NCBI GenBank assembly: GCA_002294045.1
Contig: DBEP01000022.1
Coordinates: forward strand, 1-52,041
Direction of reading: 5' to 3'
DNA: 52,041 nucleotides
Source of the DNA: Lachnoclostridium sp. UBA903
GTDB lineage: Bacteria > Bacillota > Clostridia > Lachnospirales > Lachnospiraceae
Under the pieces are notes generated by a model, which did no database searches, was not told the origin of the DNA, and saw only the letters and a list, made by a program, of their open reading frames with translations. Each line of letters opens with the position of its first letter. Position 1 is the first letter of the stretch. Below are positions 8,048-15,598 of the stretch, in pieces. A program made the translations under genes and the position numbers.

Positions 8048-9784
8048 TTACACAGCCATGGTATTGCTTTTTAAATGCTCCCCGTACTGTGCCATATAGG
8101 TTTTATAATACAGGCCTTTAGCCTGTAATAATTGCTCATGGGTACCCCGTTCCGCAATGGTGCCTTCATTCAGAATAATGATTTCATCTGCATTCCTTAC
8201 GGCGGAAATACGATGGGCAATTATGATTTTTGTTGTATTACCAAGTTCATTGAGTGCTTTTTGAATCATATGCTCTGTTTCCATATCAAGGGCGGAGGTC
8301 GAATCATCCAGAACAAGGACGGGAGTCCTCTTAGCCAGAGACCTGGCTATGCTGATTCTTTGCTTCTGGCCGCCGGACAGACCGACACCCCTCTCCCCGA
8401 TAACGGTTTCGTATCGGTTATCCATCCGTTCTATAAAATCTTTGGCCTGAGCGTTGGTAACGGCGTGTAATATTTCTTCTTTGCTGATGTATTCCCGTTT
8501 GCCTAATTTTATGTTTTCCGTAACGGTATCGGAAAATAGAAAGACATCCTGCATTACCAGGGATATATTTCTTCGGAGCTCTTTTAAGGATAAATCTTTA
8601 ATGTTGACCCCGTCCAGCCGGATTTCACCTTCGCTCACATCATAAAACCGCTGCAACAGGTTTATAATGGAAGACTTGCCTGCACCGGTGGCTCCCATAA
8701 TCCCTATGGTTTTCCCGCTTTCTAATTTAAAATTGATATCGGATAATATGGTTTTATTCTCCAGGGTAAAGGACACATGGTCGAATTCTATGGTTCCTTC
8801 TACTTCACCTAACAGGGTAAAATCTTCCTTTTCATTTACAACAGGTGTTTCGTTTAATATTTTTTTAATTTTTTTATTGGAAGCAAAGGCGGAAGCCAAA
8901 TCGTTGCTTAACCAGCCTATCATTTCCATAGGCCATACGATATTGTTGGAATACTCCATAAAGGCGCCTAAGGTACCAAGCGTTATTTCTCCCTTAATAA
9001 CCATAGAGCCGCCGAATATGATTACCAATACCGGAAGTAATTTGGTAATGAACTGAAAATACGGATTATATTTAACAAATACTTTAGATTGTTTCATATT
9101 CAGCTCATAGTACCGTTTATTATGGGATAAAAACTTGCTTATTTCGAACTTTTCCCGTGCAAATGCCTTTACTGTCCTGACCCCGGCCAGGTTTTCCTGT
9201 GCTACCGTATTAAGAACTGCATTTTCTTCACTGATTTCCTCATATACGTTACCTAAACTTTTTTCCATAAAGATTGCAATACAGGCCACAATGGGCATAG
9301 CAATCAAAGGAATAATAGTTAATTTCGGACTTAGTCTGATCATACAGTAGAGTACGATTGAAGTATGGATTACCACTTCAATAATCAGCATACCCACAAA
9401 CCCTAAAGCAGCCCAGATTTTTTCCACATCGTCCTTAACCCGGGACATTAATTCTCCCGTATTGGTTTTTTCAAAAAATTGTACGGATAAGGTCTGAATA
9501 TGGCGGAATAAATTTCTTCTGATGTCACATCCAATCTTGGAGCTTACCAGGTCAAAAATTAATTCCTTGATGTATCCGAAGATACTTCTTCCGACCCCTA
9601 CCATAAGAATTCCGATTAATAATTTAGTCAGGAGATTCATATCTCCCCCTATAATAACATCGTCAATAATCCGTTTGGTTATCTGCGGTGACAGCATATC
9701 CAGAGCTACGCTGATAATCATGCAGATTAATGCAATAAGATACGCATACCAGTACCTGCTTATGTATTTTGTTATTTTATTCAT
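8048..9784 (-). CDS. ABC multidrug-type exporter half-transporter, degenerate-site subunit
   Basis: A 578-residue fused permease-ATPase with the transmembrane domain at about 15-310 and the nucleotide-binding domain at about 330-570. Walker A is GATGAGKSS, the signature LSGGQKQRISIAR, and the Walker B end reads LVLDDSTSALD, with Asp where the catalytic Glu is expected. This is the TM287/LmrC-type subunit, which forms the degenerate ATP site of heterodimeric exporters. The complementary subunit is the next gene. The start has a strong GGGAGGAATTT ribosome site. Upstream lie a consensus promoter, a short leader reading frame and a terminator-like hairpin, so expression is probably controlled by attenuation. 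Confidence 0.94.
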   Translation of the reverse strand: MNKITKYISRYWYAYLIALICMIISVALDMLSPQITKRIIDDVIIGGDMNLLTKLLIGILMVGVGRSIFGYIKELIFDLVSSKIGCDIRRNLFRHIQTLSVQFFEKTNTGELMSRVKDDVEKIWAALGFVGMLIIEVVIHTSIVLYCMIRLSPKLTIIPLIAMPIVACIAIFMEKSLGNVYEEISEENAVLNTVAQENLAGVRTVKAFAREKFEISKFLSHNKRYYELNMKQSKVFVKYNPYFQFITKLLPVLVIIFGGSMVIKGEITLGTLGAFMEYSNNIVWPMEMIGWLSNDLASAFASNKKIKKILNETPVVNEKEDFTLLGEVEGTIEFDHVSFTLENKTILSDINFKLESGKTIGIMGATGAGKSSIINLLQRFYDVSEGEIRLDGVNIKDLSLKELRRNISLVMQDVFLFSDTVTENIKLGKREYISKEEILHAVTNAQAKDFIERMDNRYETVIGERGVGLSGGQKQRISIARSLAKRTPVLVLDDSTSALDMETEHMIQKALNELGNTTKIIIAHRISAVRNADEIIILNEGTIAERGTHEQLLQAKGLYYKTYMAQYGEHLKSNTMAV

Positions 9785-9818
9785 AAATTCCTCCCACTCC
9801 TATATAGAAGACTTTAAA

Positions 9819-9880
9819 GTGTGTTTGAAAAATGCTTGGGGCGTTCAAAACGGTGCGATGATTTTTCAGACACGCTCTAG
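9819..9880. repeat. Short dispersed repeat with inverted ends (copy 1)
   Basis: GTGTTTGAAAAAT (9821-9833) and ATTTTTCAGACAC (9861-9873) are inverted copies with one difference, enclosing a segment containing GGCGTTCAAAACGG. Read on the minus strand it begins AGAGCGTGTCTGAAAAAT; a clearly related sequence occurs at the right edge of the window (51993-52041). It lies in the exporter leader between the attenuator and the first structural gene. It resembles a small non-autonomous repeat. Confidence 0.6.
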
Positions 9881-9927
9881 CTCAATAATAAAATTTAACG
9901 GCTCTAATTTCCGGCCTGTATTTTTAG

Positions 9928-9960
9928 GCAAAAAAAAGCCGTGGTAAATTACCACGGTAA
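9928..9960 (-). terminator. Intrinsic terminator acting as attenuator before the exporter genes
   Basis: Read on the minus strand, CCGTGGTAA and TTACCACGG form a strong stem followed by C and a run of T (the A-run at 9930-9937 on the plus strand). It lies between a consensus promoter and the exporter genes, so transcription must pass it. The upstream stretch GTAAAATTACC (plus-strand 10048-10058) can pair with GGTAATTTAC in this stem, giving an alternative antiterminator. Confidence 0.75.
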
Positions 9961-10023
9961 TAAAGTCGATTTCAAATAAATGAATCCATGTGAGGAAAAA
10001 TTATCCTGGATGGTTTAAATCAT

Positions 10024-10107
10024 TTAATGGTAAAACCCTATTATTGAGGTAATTTTACATAATGTTATAGTTGTTAAGTTATGGCGTTCAATTATGGAAT
10101 TCATCAT
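10024..10107 (-). CDS. 27-residue leader peptide of the exporter operon
   Basis: A short reading frame starting with two ATG codons, preceded by an AGTGAGGT ribosome site eight or so bases upstream and ending in TAA. It begins MMNSIIERHNLTTI and ends IIGFYH. It resembles no enzyme. Its position between a sigma-A-type promoter and an attenuating terminator, upstream of an ABC exporter, is that of antibiotic-sensing leader peptides such as bmrB before bmrCD in Bacillus subtilis. Codons 17-20 overlap the sequence able to compete with the terminator, so ribosome position on this frame could decide readthrough. A regulatory role is inferred; the ribosome site and frame are seen. Confidence 0.65.
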   Translation of the reverse strand: MMNSIIERHNLTTITLCKITSIIGFYH

Positions 10108-10142
10108 GGCTTTTACCTCACTTTCTTTTATAGTCTTTCCTC

Positions 10143-10172
10143 ATTATATATCATGTCAGTAAAAACTGTCAA
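10143..10172 (-). promoter_or_regulatory. Sigma-A-type promoter of the exporter operon
   Basis: On the minus strand, TTGACA and TATAAT (both perfect matches to consensus) are separated by 18 bases. Transcription would start near 10136, giving a leader of about 350 bases before the first exporter gene that includes the leader peptide and the attenuator. Confidence 0.8.
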
Positions 10173-10269
10173 CCACAAAATAAAAAATTTTGATAAGAAA
10201 TTATCAATTTATAAGAATCATTAATATTTTATTAAGTTTCCTATTATTCAAAAAATGTTCATATTTGTA

Positions 10270-10278
10270 TGTTATAAT
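10270..10278 (+). promoter_or_regulatory. Extended -10 promoter before the alarmone synthetase
   Basis: TGTTATAAT is an extended -10 element (TG-n-TATAAT). No good -35 hexamer is visible 17 bases upstream, which is normal for extended -10 promoters. The predicted transcript begins near 10285, just ahead of the AAGGAGG ribosome site. Confidence 0.55.
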
Positions 10279-10332
10279 AAGGCGAAATGGGCTTTCAGGG
10301 GTGTTCCTTATTTAAGGAGGATAACAAGAACT

Positions 10333-11238
10333 ATGGATTTACCTATGTTTTATAATGAAGAAGAAGAGTGGAAGAAAGTCATGCTGATGTATGACTCGGC
10401 TTTAAAGGAAGTTAATACAAAACTTGAAATATTAAATGAAGAATTTAAATTGAATCATCAATATAATCCGATAGAACATATTACGTCACGTATCAAATCA
10501 CCGCAGAGCATTGCTAAGAAACTGCGTCATAACGGACGGGAATTGACCGTTGAAAACATTGTTAAGTATGTTAACGACGTGGCCGGAATCCGTATTATCT
10601 GTTCCTTTACCTCAGACATTTACCGGATTGCCGATTTAATTGCAAAGCAGAGTGATGTTCAGGTTCTGAAAGTAAAAGACTATATTATGTTTCCGAAACC
10701 AAATGGCTATACCAGCTACCATATGATTATTTCCGTACCCATCTATTTATCCAGTACAATGGTTAATGTTAAAGTTGAAATCCAGATACGGACTATAGCC
10801 ATGGATTTTTGGGCAAGCCTGGAACATAAAATTTATTATAAATTTGAGGGGAACGCACCGGAAAGAATACGCAAGGAATTAAAGGAATGTGCTGATATTG
10901 TATCCTTTTTGGACCATAAAATGCTGACGTTGAATGAAGAAATTAAGATTCATAATCAGGAAGACGAACTGGAACAATATAAAGAGGTAATATCGGAGAA
11001 CTTTCAGAATATGATTAAGGATTCTTATGGAACTGTCGTTGATGAGGATAATGAAGAGGCTAAAATGCAGGTAATAAGTGAATCCATAAAACAGGAAACA
11101 AAAGAAGCCTTTCTGCAGGCAGCGGCTTATGAAGAAGAACAAAAGGAACAGGATAAAAATAAGAGTGATGAAAATCAAAAGAAAAAAGAAAATAAGAAAT
11201 CCGATGGAAAGCATACAAAATTCTTCCGTTTAAGATAA
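10333..11238 (+). CDS. Small alarmone synthetase (RelA/SpoT-like GTP pyrophosphokinase)
   Basis: A 301-residue soluble protein. Residues about 20-215 form a RelA/SpoT synthetase domain: RIKSPQSIAKKLR is the ATP-binding region, DVAGIRIICSF and KPNGYTSYHMII are the G-loop and nearby substrate-binding segments, and VEIQIRTIAMDFWASLEHK is the conserved catalytic end. There is no HD hydrolase, TGS or ACT domain, so it belongs to the small synthetases (RelQ/RelP type) and makes (p)ppGpp without ribosome control. A tail of about 60 residues rich in Lys, Glu and Gln is variable. I chose ATG at 10333 because AAGGAGG lies upstream; a longer frame to 10255 would include the promoter. A terminator shared with the convergent S1 gene follows. 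Confidence 0.9.
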   Translation: MDLPMFYNEEEEWKKVMLMYDSALKEVNTKLEILNEEFKLNHQYNPIEHITSRIKSPQSIAKKLRHNGRELTVENIVKYVNDVAGIRIICSFTSDIYRIADLIAKQSDVQVLKVKDYIMFPKPNGYTSYHMIISVPIYLSSTMVNVKVEIQIRTIAMDFWASLEHKIYYKFEGNAPERIRKELKECADIVSFLDHKMLTLNEEIKIHNQEDELEQYKEVISENFQNMIKDSYGTVVDEDNEEAKMQVISESIKQETKEAFLQAAAYEEEQKEQDKNKSDENQKKKENKKSDGKHTKFFRLR

Positions 11239-11292
11239 CAGGGACAAATGCCGAAGAAGGACAAGCGTCAGCGGAGAAATGGTTTTGCAAAC

Positions 11293-11341
11293 TCTTTTTT
11301 CTTGAATAAGAAATTTAATAATTTCCTATTCAAGAAAAAAG
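11293..11341. terminator. Bidirectional intrinsic terminator
   Basis: CTTTTTTCTTGAATA and TATTCAAGAAAAAAG form a long stem with inner GAAAT/ATTTC pairing. A-runs and T-runs flank it on both strands. It sits exactly between the convergent alarmone synthetase and S1-domain genes and can serve both. Confidence 0.85.
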
Positions 11342-11354
11342 CTTACCGGTGTTT

Positions 11355-12527
11355 TTATAATTTTATTTTTGAAAGAAGTCCGGCCAGGTTTGTCGAAGCT
11401 TCTCCGCCGGAACTGTATTCGAAAGGAGCCTCGTCTACATTATCCAGTACTTCTGCCTTTTCTTCCACAGCCTTCATGCTTAAGCTTACTTTGCCTTCCT
11501 TCACTTCTATGATTTTAACCGTAACTTCATCCCCTTCCTTTATCACTTCATTTGGGGATTTAATATGTCTTCCGCAGATCTGTGAGATGTGAACCAGACC
11601 GGATAAGCCGTCACCTATATTGATAAAGGCTCCGTAAGGTACAATTTTTTCTACGGTACCCTTAGTTATTAAGCCTGTCTGAAGTTTGGATATCCTGCTG
11701 TTTTTATCCTTCAGAGCTTTATCACGCTCTACTTCTTTACCGGAAAGCACCAGTTTTTTACTGCCTTCATCTACGGTAATAACTACAACCTGGATTTCTT
11801 TATTTACCCATGCTTCCAGGTCTTCAACATAACGCAGGGATAACTGGGAAGCCGGTATAAAACCACGGATACCTTCCAGATAAGTTATTACACCGCCGTT
11901 AACGGTCTGGGTAATTTTAACATTTAAGACGGTCCTGTTTTCCATATAATTTTTCAGGGTAGTCCAGGACAAGATGTTATCGGCTTCTTTTTTGGATAAC
12001 AGGATGTTACCGTGTCCGTCATCTTCCTTTAATACGGTGGCCGTTATTTCCTGGCCCGGTACAACATCGGTTTTAATGGAAAAACGGGGATCGTTGCTAA
12101 GGTCTTCCAATTTTATGATACCTTCCGCATAATAACCTAAATCAACCGTAAGGTCGGTGTCAGATATACCGATAACCGTACCTTTTACAATTTCACCTTC
12201 TTTAATTTTAATAAAAGAACGGTTGATTTGATCTTCAAATTCGCTCATGGAAGGGCCGGGATCGGCATCTGCTTTCCCAGCTGTTTCCGCCGCCTGAGCC
12301 TCTTTGTCCACTTCCGGGGCCGCTGTTTCTGATTCCGCAGCCGTTGTGTCTGTATCTGCCGTCTGGGCAGCCTTTTCCGAATCTGCGGTTTCTATTACCT
12401 CAGCTGTTGTGTCTGCTGTCTGAGCAGCCTTTTCCGTTTCCGCAGATATTGTATCTGCCGGGGCAGCGTCTTCATGGGAAGGTTCATTTAATACCGGAGT
12501 TATTTCCGTTTGACTATCATTGTACAT
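11355..12527 (-). CDS. S1 RNA-binding domain protein, ribosomal protein S1-like
   Basis: A 390-residue protein. The first 95 or so residues are a low-complexity acidic stretch rich in Ala, Glu and Thr with repeated AAQTADT-like units. Three S1 OB-folds follow (about 105-175, 190-260 and 280-350); the last, GTVEKIVPYGAFINIGDGLS, is the best match to the RNA-binding consensus. Bacterial S1 homologues in Firmicutes commonly have three or four such domains and bind mRNA on or near the ribosome. The start is placed at 12527 because TAGGAGAAAAATT precedes that ATG; nine more codons upstream lack a site. A promoter lies at 12575-12604. It could be rpsA-like rather than true ribosomal S1. Confidence 0.88.
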   Translation of the reverse strand: MYNDSQTEITPVLNEPSHEDAAPADTISAETEKAAQTADTTAEVIETADSEKAAQTADTDTTAAESETAAPEVDKEAQAAETAGKADADPGPSMSEFEDQINRSFIKIKEGEIVKGTVIGISDTDLTVDLGYYAEGIIKLEDLSNDPRFSIKTDVVPGQEITATVLKEDDGHGNILLSKKEADNILSWTTLKNYMENRTVLNVKITQTVNGGVITYLEGIRGFIPASQLSLRYVEDLEAWVNKEIQVVVITVDEGSKKLVLSGKEVERDKALKDKNSRISKLQTGLITKGTVEKIVPYGAFINIGDGLSGLVHISQICGRHIKSPNEVIKEGDEVTVKIIEVKEGKVSLSMKAVEEKAEVLDNVDEAPFEYSSGGEASTNLAGLLSKIKL

Positions 12528-12574
12528 AATTTTTCTCCTATCTGAGCTTAACAAGCATTATAATAATTAGGCTT

Positions 12575-12604
12575 ATTATACCATACATTTTTAAGATAAT
12601 TCAA
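12575..12604 (-). promoter_or_regulatory. Promoter of the S1-domain gene
   Basis: On the minus strand, TTGAAT and TATAAT are separated by 18 bases, leaving a leader of about 45 bases before the ATG at 12527. Confidence 0.6.
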
Positions 12605-12629
12605 GGGTGGAAAATATCTGTCCAGGATA

Positions 12630-12692
12630 TACACAGGAAGGGAAATAATGCCAGGAAGCAGCCCCCCCTCCCGGCATATTTCCTTCCTGTGT
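12630..12692. repeat. Hairpin element between divergent genes
   Basis: ACACAGGAAGGGAAATAATGCC pairs with GGCATATTTCCTTCCTGTGT apart from two bulged bases, around a C-rich loop. The segment GGAAGGGAAATAATGCCAGG resembles the outer arm of the 283-bp foldback at 16433, suggesting a common repeat family. The rest of the 330-base gap holds the promoters of the two divergent genes. Confidence 0.55.
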
Positions 12693-12721
12693 TTGTCCTG
12701 ATATCTGTCAAAATAATCAAA

Positions 12722-12750
12722 TTGCCATAAATGTATATATATGATACAAT
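12722..12750 (+). promoter_or_regulatory. Promoter before the sigma-like gene
   Basis: TTGCCA and TACAAT with a 17-base spacer, about 100 bases before the start codon at 12858. This is a reasonable sigma-A match. Confidence 0.5.
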
Positions 12751-12857
12751 AATTATATAAAAACTCTGAATTTATCAGGATTAGAAACTTAACAGTTGAA
12801 TTTATCTGAAAAAATATATACAGTTAAAATATAAGCGGCTTAAATGAAAAAGAAAGA

Positions 12858-13796
12858 ATGAAAGGATATGCAATACCGGTAGAGGAAATGGATAATAAAA
12901 ATAAATTTCAGGAAATGTTGGGAGATATACTTGAAATAGCAAGAACCCAGGAAAACCAACTGGGTATGAATGAGATTAAAGACTTATTCGGAGACATGAA
13001 TTTAATTGAAGCGCAGTATGAGCATATATTTGCTTATTTGGCAGCAAATCATATTAAAATAAAAGGTTATGCGGTAACCGAAAACGAGTATACAAAGGCT
13101 GTTATGAAGGAATCTGAAAAAATGAAGAGTACGGATTACCTGCAGAGCGGCTTGGAGCTAGATATTGCCCGTGAGAAAGAGCTGGAGTCCCATTACCATG
13201 AAGAAGATTCCGCATATTTAAAGATGTATTTGGAAGATTTAAAAGGAATTAAAGAAAGTACATCAGAAGAAGAAAAAGTATTAGTGGATAAAATACGAAA
13301 AGGTGATGATTCTGCTAAAAACCGTTACATTGAGGCTAATCTTCATATTGTGGTTAAAATAGCAGCGGATTATAAGAATCAGGGAGTTTCTATGGAGGAT
13401 TTAATCCAGGAAGGAAATATGGGCCTTGTCAGCTCTTTGGAATCCGTGTCCGAGCTTACGGATGCGGAACAGGGAAAGGAATTGGTTACAGGATTTATAA
13501 GGAGGTTTATGAAGGCTGCAATTACAGAACAAAAAGAGAACAGCGGCTTTGAAGAGACCATAGTCAAGAAAATCAATAAAATCCGTGATGCGGCCAATGA
13601 ACTGGCTGAGGATTTGGGCAGGGAAGCAGATATTCATGAACTTGCCGGTTATGTCAGGATGCCTGAAAATGAGGTTGCAGACATCCTCCGTATGGCAATA
13701 GAAGGAGTTCAGGTTGACAGCAGGCACGGCAGCAAAGGCAAATATCAAGGGGACGCACATCATACGAGAGGCCCCGGACACAGGCATAATCATTAG
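12858..13796 (+). CDS. Sigma-70-like protein lacking region 4
   Basis: A 312-residue protein. Residues about 15-75 look like sigma region 1.1. Residues about 140-195 are a clear region 2 start, with RKGDDSAKNRYIEANLHIVV and DLIQEGNMGLVSSLE, the segment that binds the RNA polymerase coiled coil. The -10 recognition part (2.3/2.4) is poorly kept: GFIRRFMKAAITEQ replaces the usual aromatic YATWWIRQAI. A region 3-like helix bundle follows (about 235-280, GREADIHELAGYVRMPENEV). It then ends in a His-rich tail, and no region 4 exists here or in the 99 bases before the next gene. It may bind core polymerase without recognising a -35 element. The ribosome site is weak (AAAGAAAG). Confidence 0.8.
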   Translation: MKGYAIPVEEMDNKNKFQEMLGDILEIARTQENQLGMNEIKDLFGDMNLIEAQYEHIFAYLAANHIKIKGYAVTENEYTKAVMKESEKMKSTDYLQSGLELDIAREKELESHYHEEDSAYLKMYLEDLKGIKESTSEEEKVLVDKIRKGDDSAKNRYIEANLHIVVKIAADYKNQGVSMEDLIQEGNMGLVSSLESVSELTDAEQGKELVTGFIRRFMKAAITEQKENSGFEETIVKKINKIRDAANELAEDLGREADIHELAGYVRMPENEVADILRMAIEGVQVDSRHGSKGKYQGDAHHTRGPGHRHNH

Positions 13797-13895
13797 TTTC
13801 TAAAATTCTAAATTAAAGATTGTAAATGCCGGAAGTTTATTCCTTTCAGGAAAATATACAATCACAACGGTAATCAGCTGACGAGGACATTCATT

Positions 13896-15128
13896 TTGGA
13901 AAGGAATGGGATTCCCATGAGCAACAACCAGAGCATGGATTTTAATATATTGGAAGAACAGACGGAAAAAACAGACGGAATAAAATGGTATACTGCGTTT
14001 CAGAAAAAGAGGACCGTTCTGCTGGTTTTGTTTCCGATTACCTTATTTATCTTGCGGATCGTTCAGAATAATCCTAAAATTGCCGAATTTGTATTTGCCA
14101 GAGGCATTTACAAGTGGATTTCACAGGGTATCAGCCTGATATCCGGTATATTTCCTTTTTCCCTTATGGAGCTGCAAATTATAATTGTACCCATAGCAGT
14201 ATTATTTCTGGTGATACGCTTTTTGGGGAAAGTATTTACACAGATACGCAATAAAAGGGAGCAGGCAGGTTATACCTTCACATTGGGTATAGTTAATGCA
14301 GCCTGTGTAATGGGGATCGTTTTATTTTCGTATGTCATGCTTGGAGGAGTTAATTATTACCGATATTCCTTTGCTGCTTACAGCGGACTGGAAGTAAAGG
14401 AATCCACCGTGGACGAGTTATATAATCTGTGTCTGGAATTAGCAGATAAGGCGGCAGGCATAAGGGAACAACTGCACCTGACGGAAGGGGCGGAGGATGA
14501 CGACGGTATTTTACGGATAACGAATACGGACTGGAATGAAGTATCCGGTAAGATGGAGGAAGCATTCCAAAAGTTATCAAAAGATTACCCCGTATTGGGG
14601 GGGGATTATCCTTCCTTGAAACCGGTATTTTTCTCCAATTTTATGTCCAGGATGGAAATTACGGGTATTTTCTGGCCCTTTACCATGGAGGCAAACGTCA
14701 ACATAGCCGCACCGAATTATTCCATTCCCGCAACCATGGGGCATGAATTGGCACATTTACGGGGATTTATGAGAGAAGATGAAGCTAATTTTATCGGGTA
14801 TCTGGTCTGCAAGGAATCGGATAACCTGGAGTTTCAGTACAGCGGCATTATGTTAGCCTTAACCTATGCCGGAAACCAGTTATATAAGCAGGACCCGGTG
14901 CTGTTTGAATCAGTCCGGGAACATTACAGTCCGCAAATGGTTGCAGATATCCGGGATGAATATTATTATTGGAAACAGTTTGAGGACACGACAATCAGCA
15001 CGGTTTCCACTACCATGAACGATAATTATTTAAAAGCAAATAATCAAAGTGACGGCGTAAAAAGCTATGGCAGGATGGTGGATTTGTTACTGGCGGAATA
15101 CCGGAAAAACCAGGAATATATATATTAA
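13896..15128 (+). CDS. DUF3810-like membrane zinc metalloprotease
   Basis: A 410-residue protein with three predicted membrane helices in the first 150 residues (near 35-55, 80-110 and 130-155), then an extracytoplasmic or membrane-associated domain. The motif TMGHELAHLRGF provides HExxH for zinc, and REDEANFIGYLVC about ten residues later supplies the third ligand glutamate. I recognise this as the DUF3810 family; no substrate is known. TTG at 13896 has a GAGGA site 8 bases upstream; an ATG at 13917 is the alternative. The coding sequence contains eight consecutive G (14597-14604), a possible slippage site. Preceded by the sigma-like gene, with a weak hairpin between. Confidence 0.8.
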   Translation: MERNGIPMSNNQSMDFNILEEQTEKTDGIKWYTAFQKKRTVLLVLFPITLFILRIVQNNPKIAEFVFARGIYKWISQGISLISGIFPFSLMELQIIIVPIAVLFLVIRFLGKVFTQIRNKREQAGYTFTLGIVNAACVMGIVLFSYVMLGGVNYYRYSFAAYSGLEVKESTVDELYNLCLELADKAAGIREQLHLTEGAEDDDGILRITNTDWNEVSGKMEEAFQKLSKDYPVLGGDYPSLKPVFFSNFMSRMEITGIFWPFTMEANVNIAAPNYSIPATMGHELAHLRGFMREDEANFIGYLVCKESDNLEFQYSGIMLALTYAGNQLYKQDPVLFESVREHYSPQMVADIRDEYYYWKQFEDTTISTVSTTMNDNYLKANNQSDGVKSYGRMVDLLLAEYRKNQEYIY

Positions 15129-15211
15129 CGCTGCTGCGGCTTATCTGGAATAAGGTAAAGCTCTTCCGTTTAAGCCGTCCTGATTGCAGCCGGGGTGTTT
15201 TTAATTTATCA

Positions 15212-15241
15212 TTGACACCACGGAAGGCCGTGGTATATAAT
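15212..15241 (+). promoter_or_regulatory. Consensus promoter of candidate antitoxin RNA, with operator-like palindrome in the spacer
   Basis: TTGACA and TATAAT are perfect and separated by 18 bases. The spacer holds ACCACGG-aagg-CCGTGGT (15217-15234), a 7-bp inverted repeat that fills the space between the hexamers. Transcription would begin near 15248. Confidence 0.8.
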
Positions 15242-15247
15242 ATACTC

Positions 15248-15356
15248 AGCAAGACAGCCGGAGGATAGGCGAGAGCTATCCGTTCCGGTAAAAGAATTAA
15301 TTGACTACAAAATAGTCGTCCTAACTTTTAGCGGAGTAGAGGGCGGCTATTTTTTG
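15248..15356 (+). ncRNA. Candidate antitoxin RNA of a type I toxin-antitoxin pair
   Basis: The transcript from the consensus promoter at 15212 would be about 108 bases, ending at the bidirectional terminator (15309-15355). It has no convincing reading frame. It folds into a hairpin, CCGGA-GGATAG ... CTATCC-gt-TCCGG (about 15258-15288), followed by the terminator. Its 3' end is antisense to the end of the small toxin gene on the other strand, the arrangement of txpA/RatA in Bacillus subtilis. Confidence 0.6.
15309..15355. terminator. Bidirectional terminator shared by toxin and antitoxin RNAs
   Basis: AAAATAGTCGTCC and GGGCGGCTATTTT form a 13-bp stem with two G-U pairs and a 19-base loop. A T-run follows on the plus strand (15350-15355), and TTTTGTAGTC follows on the minus strand. 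Confidence 0.75.
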
Positions 15357-15436
15357 CGCTTATCATTTCTGACAAGGGTTATTATAGCTGTAAGCATAAT
15401 TACAAAAGTGAATAAATCACTGTATGTAATGTACAT
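15347..15436 (-). CDS. 29-residue hydrophobic peptide, putative type I toxin (holin-like)
   Basis: A 29-residue peptide starting MYITYSDLFTFVIML, with one membrane-spanning segment (about 8-22) and a basic tail RNDKRKK. It has a very strong ribosome site (AAGGGGTGG) at good spacing. Length, hydrophobic core and charged tail match the small membrane toxins often annotated in Clostridia as putative holin-like toxins (TxpA/BsrG class). The stop codon lies inside the shared terminator, and the convergent RNA from 15212 overlaps its 3' end. An AT-rich region with TATAAT upstream (about 15506-15530) may hold its promoter. Toxicity is inferred by analogy. Confidence 0.68.
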   Translation of the reverse strand: MYITYSDLFTFVIMLTAIITLVRNDKRKK

Positions 15437-15598
15437 AAGCACCACCCCTTTCAACAAGACTCGAAACGGATGGCATGACCGCCCTACCGGCTGCCTGGGT
15501 AAGTATATTATATTGTCAATGTTTTTATATACGGGATATATTTATTTCGATTGATTAAAGCACTGGGCATTACCGCTGTATTACACAAAAACTATAAA

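Noticed and set aside
9522..9947. Plus-strand frame of 141 codons at the start of the exporter
   Set aside because: It crosses the exporter start, the dispersed repeat and the attenuator, with no ribosome site.
9939..15234. Shared ACCACGG/CCGTGGT arms in the exporter attenuator and the antitoxin promoter palindrome
   Set aside because: The two have the arms in opposite order and different spacing and function; a 7-base match is easily chance.
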